A stretch of 64,000 nucleotides of DNA from Agrobacterium tumefaciens (GTDB lineage: Bacteria; Pseudomonadota; Alphaproteobacteria; Rhizobiales; Rhizobiaceae): assembly GCF_005221325.1 (NCBI RefSeq), contig NZ_CP039889.1, positions 806,001 through 870,000 of the forward strand, in the 5' to 3' direction. The position numbers were made by a program, and so were the translations under genes. How positions within the stretch are numbered: the stretch's first letter is position 1; every line of letters begins with the position of its first letter. The notes under the pieces are model-generated. The model did no database searches. It was given only the letters and a program-made list of their open reading frames with translations, and was not told the DNA's origin. Positions 37,431 to 46,913 of the stretch are shown here, piece by piece.

Positions 37431-38420
37431 TCAGGCGCTGAGAACGATGTTCGCAGCACTTTCCTTCAGCTCGACACCGAAGGCCCGCTGATATTGCTCG
37501 GCCACCAGCGTGCGCTCCAGCTCATCGCACTTGTTGAGGAAGGTCACACGGAAGGCAAAAGCGAGATCGCCGAAGATTTCCGCATTTTCCGCCCAGGTGA
37601 TGACGGTACGCGGGCTCATGACGGTGGAAAGATCGCCATTGATGAAGGCCGAACGGGTGAGATCGGCCACGCGCACCATCTTGGAGACGGTTTCGCGACC
37701 CTTCGGATTGTCGAAGCTCTTTACCTTGGCGGCAATGATGTTCACTTCCTGCTCATGCGGCAGATAGTTCAGCGTGGTGACGATGGACCAGCGGTCCATC
37801 TGCGCCTGGTTGATCTGCTGCGTGCCGTGGTAAAGACCCGTCGTATCCCCGAGGCCAACCGTGTTGGCGGTCGCAAAGATGCGGAAAGCAGGGTGAGGAC
37901 GGATGACGCGGCTCTGGTCGAGCAACGTCAGGCGGCCCGACGATTCCAGCACGCGCTGGATGACGAACATCACGTCCGGGCGGCCGGCATCATACTCGTC
38001 GAAAACGAGCGCGACATTATGCTGGTAGGCCCAGGGCAGGATGCCGTCCTTGAATTCGGTGACCTGCTTGCCGTCTTTGAGGACGATGGCGTCCTTGCCG
38101 ACGAGGTCGATACGGCTGACATGGCTGTCGAGGTTGACGCGCACGCAGGGCCAGTTCAGGCGGGCGGCGACCTGCTCGATATGGGTGGATTTACCCGTAC
38201 CGTGGAAACCGGAAACCATGACGCGTCGGTTGTGAGCAAAACCGGCAAGGATCGCAAGCGTCGTATCGCGGTCGAAAAGATAGTCGGGATCGAGGTCCGG
38301 TACATAGGCGTCGCCCTGGGAATAGGCGGGAACCCGCAGATCCGTATCAATGCCGAAAACCTCCCGCACGGACACCGTCGTGTCGGGCAGGTTGGAAATA
38401 TCAAGGTCGATTTTGCTCAT
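37431..38420 (-). CDS. cobS: Aerobic cobaltochelatase subunit CobS
   Basis: A 329-residue AAA+ (MoxR-like) ATPase that partners with CobT in cobalt insertion. Walker A is [18 protein letters not shown] (about residues 70-87) and Walker B is [16 protein letters not shown] (about 130-145). [20 protein letters not shown] is sensor 1, and [17 protein letters not shown] contains the Arg finger region. ATG 38420 ([10 protein letters not shown]) follows GGAGACGTG. Its C-terminus [16 protein letters not shown] is family-typical. Confidence 0.96.
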   Translation of the reverse strand: MSKIDLDISNLPDTTVSVREVFGIDTDLRVPAYSQGDAYVPDLDPDYLFDRDTTLAILAGFAHNRRVMVSGFHGTGKSTHIEQVAARLNWPCVRVNLDSHVSRIDLVGKDAIVLKDGKQVTEFKDGILPWAYQHNVALVFDEYDAGRPDVMFVIQRVLESSGRLTLLDQSRVIRPHPAFRIFATANTVGLGDTTGLYHGTQQINQAQMDRWSIVTTLNYLPHEQEVNIIAAKVKSFDNPKGRETVSKMVRVADLTRSAFINGDLSTVMSPRTVITWAENAEIFGDLAFAFRVTFLNKCDELERTLVAEQYQRAFGVELKESAANIVLSA

Positions 38421-38488
38421 CACGTCTCCAAGGCGGGCGGCAGCCACCCGGCCACATCATCAATCAGGCGGTAAACACGTAAGTTGGC

Positions 38489-39124
38489 TTAGCAGAAACC
38501 TGACTGCTTTAACAATTGATATGCTTGAACAACAGCCCGAAAACGCTCTTCCGAACCACGATCGCCACCATTAGCATCAGGATGGTGCTTTTTGACAAGC
38601 TCCTTGTAGCGCCTTTTTATGTCTTCCTGCTTTGCATTGGAAGAAAGGCCGAGCGTATCGAAGGCTTTCGCCTCCAGCGTCTTCAGCTTGCGGTCCCGCT
38701 GCATGCGCTGCCCACCAGCCCTGGCGCCGTCAGCAAAACCGCCGGTGAAGCCGAAAGGATCGCGGACACGGGCATTCGCGCTGGCGGTTCCGGAACGCAG
38801 CGTGGAATGCAGGGGGGCGTCGCGCGCCGTCTTGTTGACGCCCACCGTCCAGGTGGGGCGATGACCGGTGATCGCCTCCTTCTGGTAACGGGCGATCTCG
38901 CTGTCGGAGAGGCCGGAGAAGTAATTATAGCCCTTGTTGTATTCCTTCACATGCTCGAAACAGAACAGGAAGAATTGCCCCTCGGCATTGCGGCCGACAG
39001 GTGCCCGGTGAACGCCCGGTTTATCGCATCCATCCCACTGGCAGGTTGGAGCCTGAACCTCAGGTTCCCGCTCCCTTTTCCGGCGCGTGCGGATGCGGTC
39101 GAAATATTTCGAATCCAGTTTCAT
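38489..39124 (-). CDS. J-domain (DnaJ-type) molecular co-chaperone with N-terminal Cys/His motif
   Basis: A 211-residue protein. The C-terminal J domain begins at KAFDTLGLSSNAKQEDIKRR and holds the HPD motif in VKKHHPDANGG (about residue 185); these contact DnaK and stimulate its ATPase. The N-terminal part has CQWDGCDKPGVHRAP, then FFLFCFEHVKEYN, a C-C-H-C-H set that could bind zinc. This layout is common in rhizobial J proteins located next to cobS. ATG 39124 (MKLDSKYFDRIR) is the likely start. The client is unknown. Confidence 0.86.
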   Translation of the reverse strand: MKLDSKYFDRIRTRRKREREPEVQAPTCQWDGCDKPGVHRAPVGRNAEGQFFLFCFEHVKEYNKGYNYFSGLSDSEIARYQKEAITGHRPTWTVGVNKTARDAPLHSTLRSGTASANARVRDPFGFTGGFADGARAGGQRMQRDRKLKTLEAKAFDTLGLSSNAKQEDIKRRYKELVKKHHPDANGGDRGSEERFRAVVQAYQLLKQSGFC

Positions 39125-39239
39125 GATGCCCTGATTATGGGGTGCGAAAAGCCGCACAACAAGAATTGACAAAGTGGAATGTTACAGGCTTTTAGGTAGC
39201 CCCTTTCAAAGACCAGCCAACAGGATTGGAGCCCTCCGC

Positions 39240-39521
39240 ATGTCCCTGCGAGAACGCATAGAAACGAAGCTTCGGCAGAGCTTTTCGCCGGAACGCCTGA
39301 GGGTTGTCGATGAAAGCCAGATGCATGCGGGCCACCAGCCGGATATGACAGGCACCGGCGAGACGCATATGCGTGTCCAGATAGTGTCTGAAAGCTTTTC
39401 AGGCAAGTCTCGCATCGAGCGGCATCGGGCGATCAATGCACTTTTGAAGCCGGAACTCGACGCCGGGCTGCATGCGCTGGCGATTGAGGCGGCGGCGCCG
39501 GGGGAAACGGTGCGGTTCTGA
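39240..39521 (+). CDS. BolA-family protein
   Basis: A 93-residue BolA/YrbA-type protein with the class II KH-like fold. The family positions show IETKLRQSFSPERLRVVDES, then the central HAGH of QMHAGHQPDM, SGKSRIERHRAINALLKPEL, and HALAIEAAAPGE. BolA proteins bind the [2Fe-2S] cluster together with monothiol glutaredoxins, and the His pair is kept. ATG 39240 follows GGAGCCCTCCGC. It is divergent from the J-domain gene. Confidence 0.92.
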   Translation: MSLRERIETKLRQSFSPERLRVVDESQMHAGHQPDMTGTGETHMRVQIVSESFSGKSRIERHRAINALLKPELDAGLHALAIEAAAPGETVRF

Positions 39522-39544
39522 TTGGGGCTGCCATCAGACCAACA

Positions 39545-39620
39545 GCAAGCCCCCTCATTAGGCCCTCCGGGCCACCTCTCCCCGACCGGGAGGAGCGAAG
39601 CGAGGCGATGAGTGGCCCTC
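39545..39620. repeat. Intergenic palindromic repeat between bolA and aroB
   Basis: CCCTCATTAGGCCCTCCGGGCC is followed by CTCTCCCCGACCGGGAGGAG, a G+C-rich run of inverted pairs (GGCCCTCCGGGCC and CTCCCCGACCGGGAG). It resembles the rhizobial intergenic mosaic family but only one copy of this variant is visible in the window. Confidence 0.4.
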
Positions 39621-39642
39621 ACCGTTCCTCACCATAATCAAT

Positions 39643-40776
39643 TCACCCCGGATGCTTCTCCGACAGGAAGGACTGTACCTCGGAAGCCGCGACGTCATCA
39701 GCCACGAAGGACTGGCCGATGCCGTGGGTGAGGATGAAGGTGAGCTTGCCGCCCTTCACTTTCTTGTCCTGTGCGATCGCCGTCATCAGGGTTTCGACCG
39801 GCGGCAATTCGCCGGGAATATCCTTCATCGTGGTCGGCAGGCCGACGGACTTCAGATGTGCCTCGACGCGCGCGGCATCGTCAGGGCTGGCGAGGTTGAG
39901 GCGGGCGGAAAACTGGTGCGCCAGCACCATGCCGATGGCGACACCTTCGCCGTGCACCAGCCGTTTGCTGTCGTAGTTGGTTGCCGCTTCCAGCGCGTGA
40001 CCGAAGGTGTGGCCGAGGTTCAGAAGGGCGCGCACGCCGTTTTCCTTCTCGTCAGCCACCACCACATCGGCCTTCGCCTGGCAGCTCGTGGCAATCGCCT
40101 GAATGCGGGCCGGGCCGCCGGTGCGGATGTCATCCCAGTTCTTTTCCAGCCAGAAGAAGAAATCCGGCTTGTCGATCAAACCGTATTTCACGACTTCGGC
40201 ATAACCGGCGCGGAATTCCCGCGGGCTCAGCGTATCGAGGACTGCCGTATCCGCCAGCACCAGATCGGGCTGGTGGAAAACACCGATGAGGTTCTTGCCA
40301 TGGCGGCTGTTGATGCCGGTCTTGCCCCCGACGGAGGAATCCACCTGCGACAGAAGCGAGGTCGGTATCTGCACGAAGCGCACGCCGCGGCGCACGATGC
40401 CTGCGGCAAAACCGGCGAGATCGCCGATGACGCCGCCGCCGAGCGCGATCACCGCATCGTTACGCTCCACCCGTGCGGAAAGAACCGCATCGCAGACGGT
40501 GACGAGATGCTCGAAGCTCTTGGTCTTCTCTCCTGCCGGCAGGGTCAGTGAAACCGCCTCGATGCCATCCGTCTGCAAACCGTCCATCAGGCCTTCTAGG
40601 TAAAGCGGCGCGACATGCTCGTCAGTGATGATCGCCGCGCGTCTGCCCTTCAGCCGCGCTGAAATTTCGCCACCCGCCCTGCCGATCAGTCCCGGCCCGA
40701 TCAGAATGTCATAGGCGCGCTCGCCGAGCGGCACATGGACGAGACGTTCATCGGCGTGGATTTCGGAAGGCGTCAT
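39643..40776 (-). CDS. aroB: 3-dehydroquinate synthase
   Basis: A 377-residue NAD-dependent enzyme of the shikimate pathway that forms 3-dehydroquinate from DAHP. The NAD and metal region holds ALGGGVIGDLAGFAAGIVRR (about residues 111-130), IPTSLLSQVDSSVGGKTGIN with the conserved Lys, AEVVKYGLI, and LNLGHTFGHALEA with the zinc His residues. It follows aroK by 5 bp, so the two form an operon. Confidence 0.97.
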   Translation of the reverse strand: MTPSEIHADERLVHVPLGERAYDILIGPGLIGRAGGEISARLKGRRAAIITDEHVAPLYLEGLMDGLQTDGIEAVSLTLPAGEKTKSFEHLVTVCDAVLSARVERNDAVIALGGGVIGDLAGFAAGIVRRGVRFVQIPTSLLSQVDSSVGGKTGINSRHGKNLIGVFHQPDLVLADTAVLDTLSPREFRAGYAEVVKYGLIDKPDFFFWLEKNWDDIRTGGPARIQAIATSCQAKADVVVADEKENGVRALLNLGHTFGHALEAATNYDSKRLVHGEGVAIGMVLAHQFSARLNLASPDDAARVEAHLKSVGLPTTMKDIPGELPPVETLMTAIAQDKKVKGGKLTFILTHGIGQSFVADDVAASEVQSFLSEKHPG

Positions 40777-40781
40777 GGTGG

Positions 40782-41363
40782 TCAGTCTTTCTGTTCGAGG
40801 CCGGCTAAGGCCGTCAGCACTTCGGTCGCGATGATTTCCTTACGGACATCACGGGATTCGATGGTGACGTCCGCCTCCGCATAGATCGGATAGCGTTTCT
40901 CCATCAGGGCAGCCAGCGTTGCCTTGGGGTTTTCAGTCTTGAGCAGCGGACGATGGTCGCGCTTGTTGACCCTCTCCCACAGAACCTCAAGATCGGCCTT
41001 CAGCCAGAGAGAAATGCCGCCCCGCCTGATATGCGCTCGGGTATTGTCGTTGATAAATGCGCCGCCGCCGGTGGAGACGACCTTGGGACCACCGCGCAGC
41101 AGCCGCTTGATGACCCGCGTTTCCAGCGCCCGGAACTCCTCCTCGCCATAGGTGGCGAAAAGTTCCGCTATCGTCATGCGCGATACGCGCTCGATCTCGA
41201 CATCCGTATCAATGAAAGGAACCTTGAGCTGCTGGGCCACCATGCGGCCCACCGCCGACTTTCCAGCCCCCATCAGCCCGACGAAGACGATGTTGCGCCG
41301 TCCGAGCTTTGCCCGTGCTTGCTCCCCGAGCGTGGCCGGGACCGATAAATTCGTTTCATTCAT
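40782..41363 (-). CDS. aroK: Shikimate kinase
   Basis: A 193-residue P-loop kinase. Walker A is LMGAGKSAVGRMVAQQL (residues 30-46), followed by FIDTDVEIERVSRMTI with the shikimate-binding Asp. STGGGAF is the conserved GGG loop, and the lid holds RVNKRDHRPLL. It acts one step later in the shikimate pathway and is co-transcribed with aroB, 5 bp away. An N-terminal extension of about 20 residues is usual for alphaproteobacterial AroK. Confidence 0.95.
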   Translation of the reverse strand: MNETNLSVPATLGEQARAKLGRRNIVFVGLMGAGKSAVGRMVAQQLKVPFIDTDVEIERVSRMTIAELFATYGEEEFRALETRVIKRLLRGGPKVVSTGGGAFINDNTRAHIRRGGISLWLKADLEVLWERVNKRDHRPLLKTENPKATLAALMEKRYPIYAEADVTIESRDVRKEIIATEVLTALAGLEQKD

Positions 41364-41550
41364 AAATTTGAAAGCCCGTTTGGCATGGATATCTGCAAAT
41401 GTTTACGAAGCGTCAAGCCAAATTGCTGACTGAATGGTGGTGAATCACAATCAACGCCGCATGCGGCGCGGGGTGGAGCGGGCATTTTGATCTTGTCGCC
41501 GCTTTCGCTGCACCGCATATAGATTTCGACTGCCACCCTACGGAGCCGCC

Positions 41551-41724
41551 ATGCCCACCCTTTTTCGCTTCACGATGATACTGGCGACCATCGCAGGGCT
41601 GATCTATGGCGGCATGGTGCTGCTCGTCATGCTCGTTCAGCCACGCGACCGCGAAGTGACGGTGCGCATCCCCTCCGAGCGACTGAACCCACCCACCACG
41701 GAACCGGCAAGGCGCACCCCATGA
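41551..41724 (+). CDS. Small membrane protein coupled to xerD
   Basis: A 57-residue protein too short for standard ORF cut-offs. It begins [20 protein letters not shown], continues [20 protein letters not shown] and ends [14 protein letters not shown]. One transmembrane helix spans about residues 8-28, with a Pro-rich hydrophilic tail of about 27 residues. Its stop codon overlaps the xerD start (ATGA), so xerD translation depends on it or is coupled to it. The start follows CGGAGCCGCC. I do not recognise the family; location before xerD is suggestive of a conserved pair. Confidence 0.7.
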   Translation: MPTLFRFTMILATIAGLIYGGMVLLVMLVQPRDREVTVRIPSERLNPPTTEPARRTP

Positions 41725-42707
41725 GCGGACAACCGGCGGGAGGGCGCGACGGCGCGCGGCTCGAAAGTTTTCTGGAGATGATGAGCGCCGAGCGGGGTGC
41801 TGCCGCCAACACGCTCTCTTCCTATGAGCGCGACCTTGCCGACCTGCGTGAATTTCTCAGCCGTCGCGGCCAGTCGCTGACGGAGGCGCAGACGCCTGAC
41901 CTTTCCGCTTATCTCACCGATCTTTCCGCTCAGGGTTTTGCCGCAACCTCGCAGGCACGCCGCCTCTCCTCCATGCGGCAGTTCTATCGCTTTCTCTATT
42001 CGGAAGGGCTGCGCAGCGACGACCCGACCGGCATCATCGATGCGCCCAGGAAAGGTCTCGCCCTGCCGAAAACGATGAGCGTCGCCGATGTGAACAGGCT
42101 TCTTGGCCTCGCGGCGCAGGAAGCGGCAACCGCAGGCCCCGGCCAGCTTGCCCGCATCCGCATGCACCTGCTGCTCGAACTGCTTTATGCCACCGGCATG
42201 CGTGTCAGCGAACTGGTCTCCCTGCCCGTCAAGGTGCTGCGCCAGGAAGGCCGCTTCCTGATGATCCGCGGCAAGGGCAACAAGGACCGTATGGTGCTTC
42301 TTTCCCGCACCGCCATCGAGGCCATGGAAAAATACGAGGCCGCCCGAAAAGCCCTCGTGCCGGAAAAAGACAAGGCGCCGAAAAAAGCCGAAGCCACGGA
42401 GAGCCCGTGGCTCTTTCCTTCCAACAGCAGGCAAGGCCACCTGCCCCGCCAAGTCTTCGCCCGGGACCTCAAGGACATCGCCATGCGCGCGGGCCTTACC
42501 CCTTCGGCAGTATCGCCGCATGTGCTGCGTCATGCCTTTGCCAGCCACCTGCTGCAGAACGGTGCGGATCTGCGCGCGGTCCAGGAACTGCTCGGCCATT
42601 CCGACATTTCCACGACACAAATCTATACACATGTGCTGGAAGAACGCTTGCAAGAGCTGGTACAAACACATCACCCCCTTGCCAAACAGGGCAAAAACCT
42701 TGATTAG
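41721..42707 (+). CDS. xerD: Tyrosine recombinase XerD
   Basis: A 328-residue tyrosine recombinase that, with XerC, resolves chromosome dimers at dif. The N-terminal SAM-like core-binding domain includes [20 protein letters not shown]. The catalytic set is complete: Arg in [16 protein letters not shown], Lys in [28 protein letters not shown] (HxxR), [16 protein letters not shown] with His and the Tyr nucleophile. A hydrophilic insert around residues 205-230 ([19 protein letters not shown]) is unusual compared with E. coli XerD but common in rhizobia. It overlaps the upstream small gene by 4 bp. It is a housekeeping recombinase, not a phage integrase. Confidence 0.94.
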   Translation: MSGQPAGGRDGARLESFLEMMSAERGAAANTLSSYERDLADLREFLSRRGQSLTEAQTPDLSAYLTDLSAQGFAATSQARRLSSMRQFYRFLYSEGLRSDDPTGIIDAPRKGLALPKTMSVADVNRLLGLAAQEAATAGPGQLARIRMHLLLELLYATGMRVSELVSLPVKVLRQEGRFLMIRGKGNKDRMVLLSRTAIEAMEKYEAARKALVPEKDKAPKKAEATESPWLFPSNSRQGHLPRQVFARDLKDIAMRAGLTPSAVSPHVLRHAFASHLLQNGADLRAVQELLGHSDISTTQIYTHVLEERLQELVQTHHPLAKQGKNLD

Positions 42708-42770
42708 AGCGACCGGAACCGCCGGATAATCCGGCTCAAACCTTGCGCAAAACGATCGGAAACGGATCTC

Positions 42771-43724
42771 ATGCACAATTATCTCGACTTCGAAAAACCT
42801 ATCTCGGACCTTGAAGGCAAGATCATCGAGCTGAAGAAGCTTGCCGATGAAGACGAGAGCATAGACACCTCGGAGGAGATCAACCGCCTGGAATCGCGTG
42901 TCAACGATGCGATGCAGGACATCTATTCCAAGCTGAATGCCTGGCAGAAAACGCAGGTCGCGCGTCATCCGCAGCGCCCGCATTTCGTCGACTATGCCAA
43001 GGCCCTGTTCACCGATTTCACGCCGCTGGCCGGCGACCGCAAATTTTCCGAAGACGCCGCCATTCAGGCCGGTCTTGCCCGTTTCAACGGTCAGCCCGTC
43101 GCCATCATCGGCCAGGAAAAGGGCAACGACACCAAGAGCCGTCTGAAGCATAATTTCGGCAGTGCGCGCCCGGAAGGTTACCGCAAGGCGATCCGCGTGC
43201 TCGAACTGGCCGACCGTTTCTCGCTGCCGGTCGTCACCCTCATCGATACCGCCGGCGCCTATCCCGGCGTTGGCGCCGAAGAACGCGGCCAGGCCGAAGC
43301 CATCGCCCGCTCGACGGAAATGTGCCTCAACGTCAAGGTGCCGATCGTCTCCGTCGTCATCGGCGAAGGCGGTTCGGGCGGCGCGATCGCCATCGCCACC
43401 GGCAACCGCGTTTATATGCTCGAACATTCGATCTATTCGGTGATTTCACCCGAGGGGGCCGCTTCCATCCTCTGGCGCGATTCGACCCGCGCCAAGGAAG
43501 CTGCAACCAACATGAAGATCACCTCGGAAGATCTGAAATCGCTCGGCGTCATCGATGGCATCATTCCGGAACCCATCGGCGGCGCGCACCGCGCCCCGGA
43601 AACCGTTATCAGCGCGACCGGCGATGTTATCGCCAAGGCTCTGGCCGATCTTTCCCAGCGTTCCGGCACACAGCTGCGCGCTGAACGCCGCCAGAAGTTC
43701 CTGGATATCGGCCGGAACCTCTAG
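42771..43724 (+). CDS. accA: Acetyl-CoA carboxylase carboxyltransferase subunit alpha
   Basis: A 317-residue subunit of acetyl-CoA carboxylase that produces malonyl-CoA for fatty-acid synthesis. The N-terminal [20 protein letters not shown] region and [20 protein letters not shown] are family marks. [20 protein letters not shown] and [20 protein letters not shown] form the oxyanion-hole region. [20 protein letters not shown] follows. A 63-bp gap separates it from xerD, a conserved order in rhizobia. Its product, malonyl-CoA, is also the extender unit of the PKS encoded later in the window. Confidence 0.97.
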   Translation: MHNYLDFEKPISDLEGKIIELKKLADEDESIDTSEEINRLESRVNDAMQDIYSKLNAWQKTQVARHPQRPHFVDYAKALFTDFTPLAGDRKFSEDAAIQAGLARFNGQPVAIIGQEKGNDTKSRLKHNFGSARPEGYRKAIRVLELADRFSLPVVTLIDTAGAYPGVGAEERGQAEAIARSTEMCLNVKVPIVSVVIGEGGSGGAIAIATGNRVYMLEHSIYSVISPEGAASILWRDSTRAKEAATNMKITSEDLKSLGVIDGIIPEPIGGAHRAPETVISATGDVIAKALADLSQRSGTQLRAERRQKFLDIGRNL

Positions 43725-43834
43725 TTCGGCCTTAATTTCCGGCAAGATCGCCCCAACTCGGCCATAGTCCGGTCACATCAACGGATGTATCGGCGGCCGC
43801 GGGGGCGGATCCGATTTGAGTTAAGAAGATGTAA

Positions 43835-43848
43835 ACGGTTAATACCGT
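43835..43848. promoter_or_regulatory. Palindrome ACGGT-TAAT-ACCGT upstream of the L,D-transpeptidase gene
   Basis: ACGGT (43,835-43,839) and ACCGT (43,844-43,848) are exact inverted halves in an AT-rich stretch about 70 bp before the gene at 43,916. It may be an operator, but a single copy and lack of a known regulator leave this unproved. Confidence 0.3.
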
Positions 43849-43915
43849 ATTTAAATTGCACACGGAACGGTATAGAACTGCCACCGCTTCGTGCCATCGT
43901 CTTTCGGATCAGATC

Positions 43916-45214
43916 ATGCGTTTGACACATTTTGCCCTTCTCGCCTGCACCGCGCTTATTCTCACCGGCTGCAACGATACGCTTGAAACCGTCGAACGCG
44001 ACGTTTCTCACGTCAAGAACAAGGTCGATTACCCCTTGTCTCCGTCCATTCTGGCCGAGATCGACAAGCGGGGCATGGATCGTACCTCGCCGATCATGAT
44101 CCGCATTTTCAAGGAAGAAGGCGCTCTGGAGATCTGGAAGGCAAGGCGCGACAATCGCTTCGAAAAGATCGCCGGATACGAGATTTGCGCATGGTCCGGC
44201 AAACTCGGCCCCAAGGTGAAGGAAGGCGACCGGCAGGCGCCGGAAGGTTTCTACAACCTGACGCCCGCGCACCTGAACCCGAATTCCAAATACTACCTCG
44301 CCATCAATACCGGTTTCCCGAACCGTTACGATGCCGCCAATGGCCGCAACGGCACCAACCTGATGATCCATGGCGCGTGCTCGTCGTCAGGCTGCTATTC
44401 GATGACGGATGCGCAGATTCTTGAAATCTATGGTTTTGCACGGGATGCCTTTAAGGGCGGCCAGAAAACAGTGCAGTTGCAGGCCTTCCCCTTCCGCATG
44501 ACGGCGGAAAACATGGCCCGCCACCGCCAGAGCGAGCATCTCGAATTCTGGAAGATGCTGAAGGTCGGTTACGACAATTTCGAAGTCACCAAGCGCCCGC
44601 CGGAAGTGAATGTCTGCGAGAAGAAATACGTTTTCAACCAGCAGACGGAAGGCGGCAGCTTCAATGGCTCTGGCCAATGCCCGGCCATGAGCACCCCGCC
44701 GGCACTGGCAAGCGCGCTTTCGAGCTACGAAAAGACCTACGATCTCGCCTATGCAACGGCGATGAAGAAATATGACGGCATGGCCTGGTACGACCCGAGC
44801 GAGGCGGAGCGCAAGGCGCTGGTTGCCGAAAAGCGCAAGGGCCGCGAACCTGCTTACGCACCGACCGGCTCGGCGCTGAAGGCCGGCAAGCTGATGAAGG
44901 AAACGGAATATGCCGCGCTGATGGAAAAGAAGGCGCAGCAGGTCACGTCATCCTCGTCGGCGACGACCGCAACCGCCTCTGCCCTGCGCGGTCCGCGTCC
45001 TTCGGCAGCTCAGCCCACCACGGGACCACAATCGAACCCGGCGCCCGCAGCCCCGACCATGGTTGCAACGGCAGCGCCTGCAACAGCAGGCCAGACCGGC
45101 GCTGCCGCCCAGGGCATCCCGGTCCCGACGATGAACCCGCTCGCCTATTCCCCTGCCCCGGCACCGGAAGCGCCGGAAAAGAAGCCCTTCTGGAAGTTCT
45201 GGGCCAAGGAATGA
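43916..45214 (+). CDS. YafK-like L,D-transpeptidase lipoprotein
   Basis: A 432-residue lipoprotein with the signal LLACTALILTGC (lipobox LTGC). The YkuD-type catalytic domain (about residues 60-215) has the motif HGACSSSGCYSM, with the catalytic Cys following the HG pair as in YafK/ErfK proteins. AWSGKLGPKVKEGDRQAPEG then FYNLTPAHLNP is the YafK-type substrate segment. The C-terminal 130 residues are Ala/Pro/Thr-rich, low complexity, and end PEKKPFWKFWAKE. The family cross-links or remodels peptidoglycan, important in polar-growing rhizobia. It overlaps the TusA-like gene by 4 bp. Confidence 0.85.
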   Translation: MRLTHFALLACTALILTGCNDTLETVERDVSHVKNKVDYPLSPSILAEIDKRGMDRTSPIMIRIFKEEGALEIWKARRDNRFEKIAGYEICAWSGKLGPKVKEGDRQAPEGFYNLTPAHLNPNSKYYLAINTGFPNRYDAANGRNGTNLMIHGACSSSGCYSMTDAQILEIYGFARDAFKGGQKTVQLQAFPFRMTAENMARHRQSEHLEFWKMLKVGYDNFEVTKRPPEVNVCEKKYVFNQQTEGGSFNGSGQCPAMSTPPALASALSSYEKTYDLAYATAMKKYDGMAWYDPSEAERKALVAEKRKGREPAYAPTGSALKAGKLMKETEYAALMEKKAQQVTSSSSATTATASALRGPRPSAAQPTTGPQSNPAPAAPTMVATAAPATAGQTGAAAQGIPVPTMNPLAYSPAPAPEAPEKKPFWKFWAKE

Positions 45215-45447
45215 GCGACACGGCCGAGATCGTCTATGATTTGAGGGGGCTTAAATGCCCCCTTCCGGTTTTGAGAAGCCGCAAGAAGCTCGCCACCCTC
45301 AAGGCCGGCGATATCCTGACCGTCGAGACGACCGATCCGCTGGCGGTGATCGATATCACCCATATGTGCAATGAGGACGGGCATCGGTTGGTTGAGACCG
45401 TTGTGGTGGACAAGGGGCATCGGTTTCGGATTGTGAAGGGCGGGTAA
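45211..45447 (+). CDS. TusA/SirA-family sulfur-carrier protein
   Basis: A 78-residue protein with the family start IVYDLRGLKCPLPVLRSRKK; the reactive Cys is in CPLP near residue 16. DILTVETTDPLAVIDIT and CNEDGHRL are the family's second half. TusA-type proteins relay sulfur or act in redox regulation. The ATG overlaps the stop of the L,D-transpeptidase gene (ATGA), so translation is coupled. The physiological partner is unknown. Confidence 0.9.
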   Translation: MSDTAEIVYDLRGLKCPLPVLRSRKKLATLKAGDILTVETTDPLAVIDITHMCNEDGHRLVETVVVDKGHRFRIVKGG

Positions 45448-45479
45448 GCCGACGTTTGACGGTGTCAGGCGCGGTTACC

Positions 45480-45631
45480 CCCCCTCTGCCCTGCCGGGCA
45501 TCTCCACCTCAAGGGGGGAGATCGGCAAGTGGCTTCCGCTCGAATACCTCAACGTTGAGCCTGCAGCGATGAGGGAGCACCCTGCTGATCTCCCCCTTCA
45601 GGGGGAGATGTCCGGCAGGACAGAGGGGGGT
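45480..45631. repeat. Long inverted repeat (two arms of about 50 bp) between tusA-like gene and COG0523 gene
   Basis: The left arm (45,480-45,530) starts CCCCCCTCTGCCCTGCCGGG and later reads AAGGGGGGAGATCGGCAAG. The right arm (45,581-45,631) ends GGCAGGACAGAGGGGGG and carries CTGATCTCCCCCTTCAGGGG. The two are nearly exact inverted copies, with about 50 bp between. Each arm also holds its own small palindrome (CTCCCCCTTCAGGGGGAG). This is a typical rhizobial intergenic mosaic element and could form a long hairpin. Confidence 0.7.
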
Positions 45632-45669
45632 GAACCACACCCACCGACCTCGACCATCGCGGCACGACC

Positions 45670-46806
45670 TCAAAACCGCAACCCCGAAACCGCCAGCGGA
45701 TTATCCGTCATCGCCTGCCTGTCCGGCCGGTCAATGCCCGGTGTGCTGGTGAAGGCAGCAAACAGATCCTTCACGAAAGCCTCCGGCAAATCCTTCGTGA
45801 TCAGCACCATGCGCGTGCGCTGGTCTGCAGGGTCCGGCCAGGCCGAGAGGCGTTCAGGCGTATGGAAAATGCTCTGCACCCCATGCAGTACCAGCGGCCG
45901 GCCCGGATTATCCGACAGCTTGACGATGGCCTTCATGCGCAAGAGCTTCTCCCCATGGGCCGAACGCAGCAGATCCACGAACATATCGATCGCCATCGGA
46001 TCGATCGGCTGATCGTGAATGATCGAGAAGGACCGGATCGAGGCGTCATGCCGGTTCACATCGTCATGATGATGGTGGTGGTGGTCGCCATGATGGTGGT
46101 GGTCGTGCGCGTGATCATGCTCATGGTGATCGTGACCGGACTCTTCCCCGAGCCAGCGGCCCACATCGGCATTTTTGCTGGAGACATCGTAAAGGCCGTT
46201 GTCGAGAAGCCCTGCAGCACTCCAGTCGGTTTTGTCACCATCCTCGATTGTCGCGCGCGGGTTCAGTGCCTCAAGGCGCGCCGTCAGTGCGGCAATCGTG
46301 GAAGCATCGGCAAGTGCCCGCTTGGTCACCACCAGCCGGTCGGCCACGGCCGCTTGCTTCACCGCCTCCTCGTGATTGTCGAGCGTGGACAGGCCGTTGA
46401 CGGCATCCACCACCGTGACCATCCCGTTCAGCACGAAATTCTGCGCGATGACAGGATTGCCCATGACCGACTGCATGACAGGGGCGGGATCGGCAAGACC
46501 GGTCGTCTCGATAACCACCCGCTTGACCGGCTTCAGCTTGCCGGTCTGGATACCATCCATCAGTTCCGCCAGCGTATCCACCAGTTCACCGCGCACGGTG
46601 CAGCAGAGGCAGCCTTCCGCCAGTTCGATGATCCCTTCGCCGGCGCTTTCAACCAGCATGTGGTCGATGCTGACATCGCCGAATTCATTGATGATAATCG
46701 CCGCGTCACTCATCTCAGGGTCTTTGAGAAGACGGTTGAGCAGCGTCGATTTTCCGGCGCCGAGAAAGCCGGTGATGATGGAAACCGGGATGCGATCGCG
46801 AGACAT
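45670..46806 (-). CDS. COG0523/CobW-family metal-handling GTPase with His-rich insert
   Basis: A 378-residue G3E GTPase. Walker A is GFLGAGKST (residues 13-21), the metal motif CLCC is at residues 66-69, and INEFGDVSID and VVTKRALA (NKxD-like) are the other nucleotide motifs. An insert at about residues 222-248 is rich in His (HDHHEHDHAHDHHHH). Such proteins deliver zinc or cobalt; those with His-rich regions often act under zinc limitation. CobW of the cobalamin pathway is the close alternative, and cobST is about 8 kb away but not adjacent. Confidence 0.88.
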   Translation of the reverse strand: MSRDRIPVSIITGFLGAGKSTLLNRLLKDPEMSDAAIIINEFGDVSIDHMLVESAGEGIIELAEGCLCCTVRGELVDTLAELMDGIQTGKLKPVKRVVIETTGLADPAPVMQSVMGNPVIAQNFVLNGMVTVVDAVNGLSTLDNHEEAVKQAAVADRLVVTKRALADASTIAALTARLEALNPRATIEDGDKTDWSAAGLLDNGLYDVSSKNADVGRWLGEESGHDHHEHDHAHDHHHHGDHHHHHHDDVNRHDASIRSFSIIHDQPIDPMAIDMFVDLLRSAHGEKLLRMKAIVKLSDNPGRPLVLHGVQSIFHTPERLSAWPDPADQRTRMVLITKDLPEAFVKDLFAAFTSTPGIDRPDRQAMTDNPLAVSGLRF

Positions 46807-46913
46807 GCCTTGCCTGTATGGTGATGGCTGCCCCGGCCTGTCATTGCGTCAGACAAGACCTGGAGCCGCACGGAACGAAAAGAAATCGCCCGGAGCGGGA
46901 AGCCACGAGCGAC

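Noticed and set aside
34986..38474. A 1,162-codon plus-strand open frame opposite cobT and cobS
   Set aside because: CobT and CobS on the minus strand match their families throughout. The antisense frame is open because of the high GC at third positions and has no domain.
41721..42707. XerD as an integrase of a mobile element
   Set aside because: It lies in a conserved housekeeping order before accA, and its sequence follows XerD throughout.
41637..43427. A 596-codon minus-strand frame opposite xerD and accA
   Set aside because: Both plus-strand genes have full catalytic motifs. The antisense frame has none.
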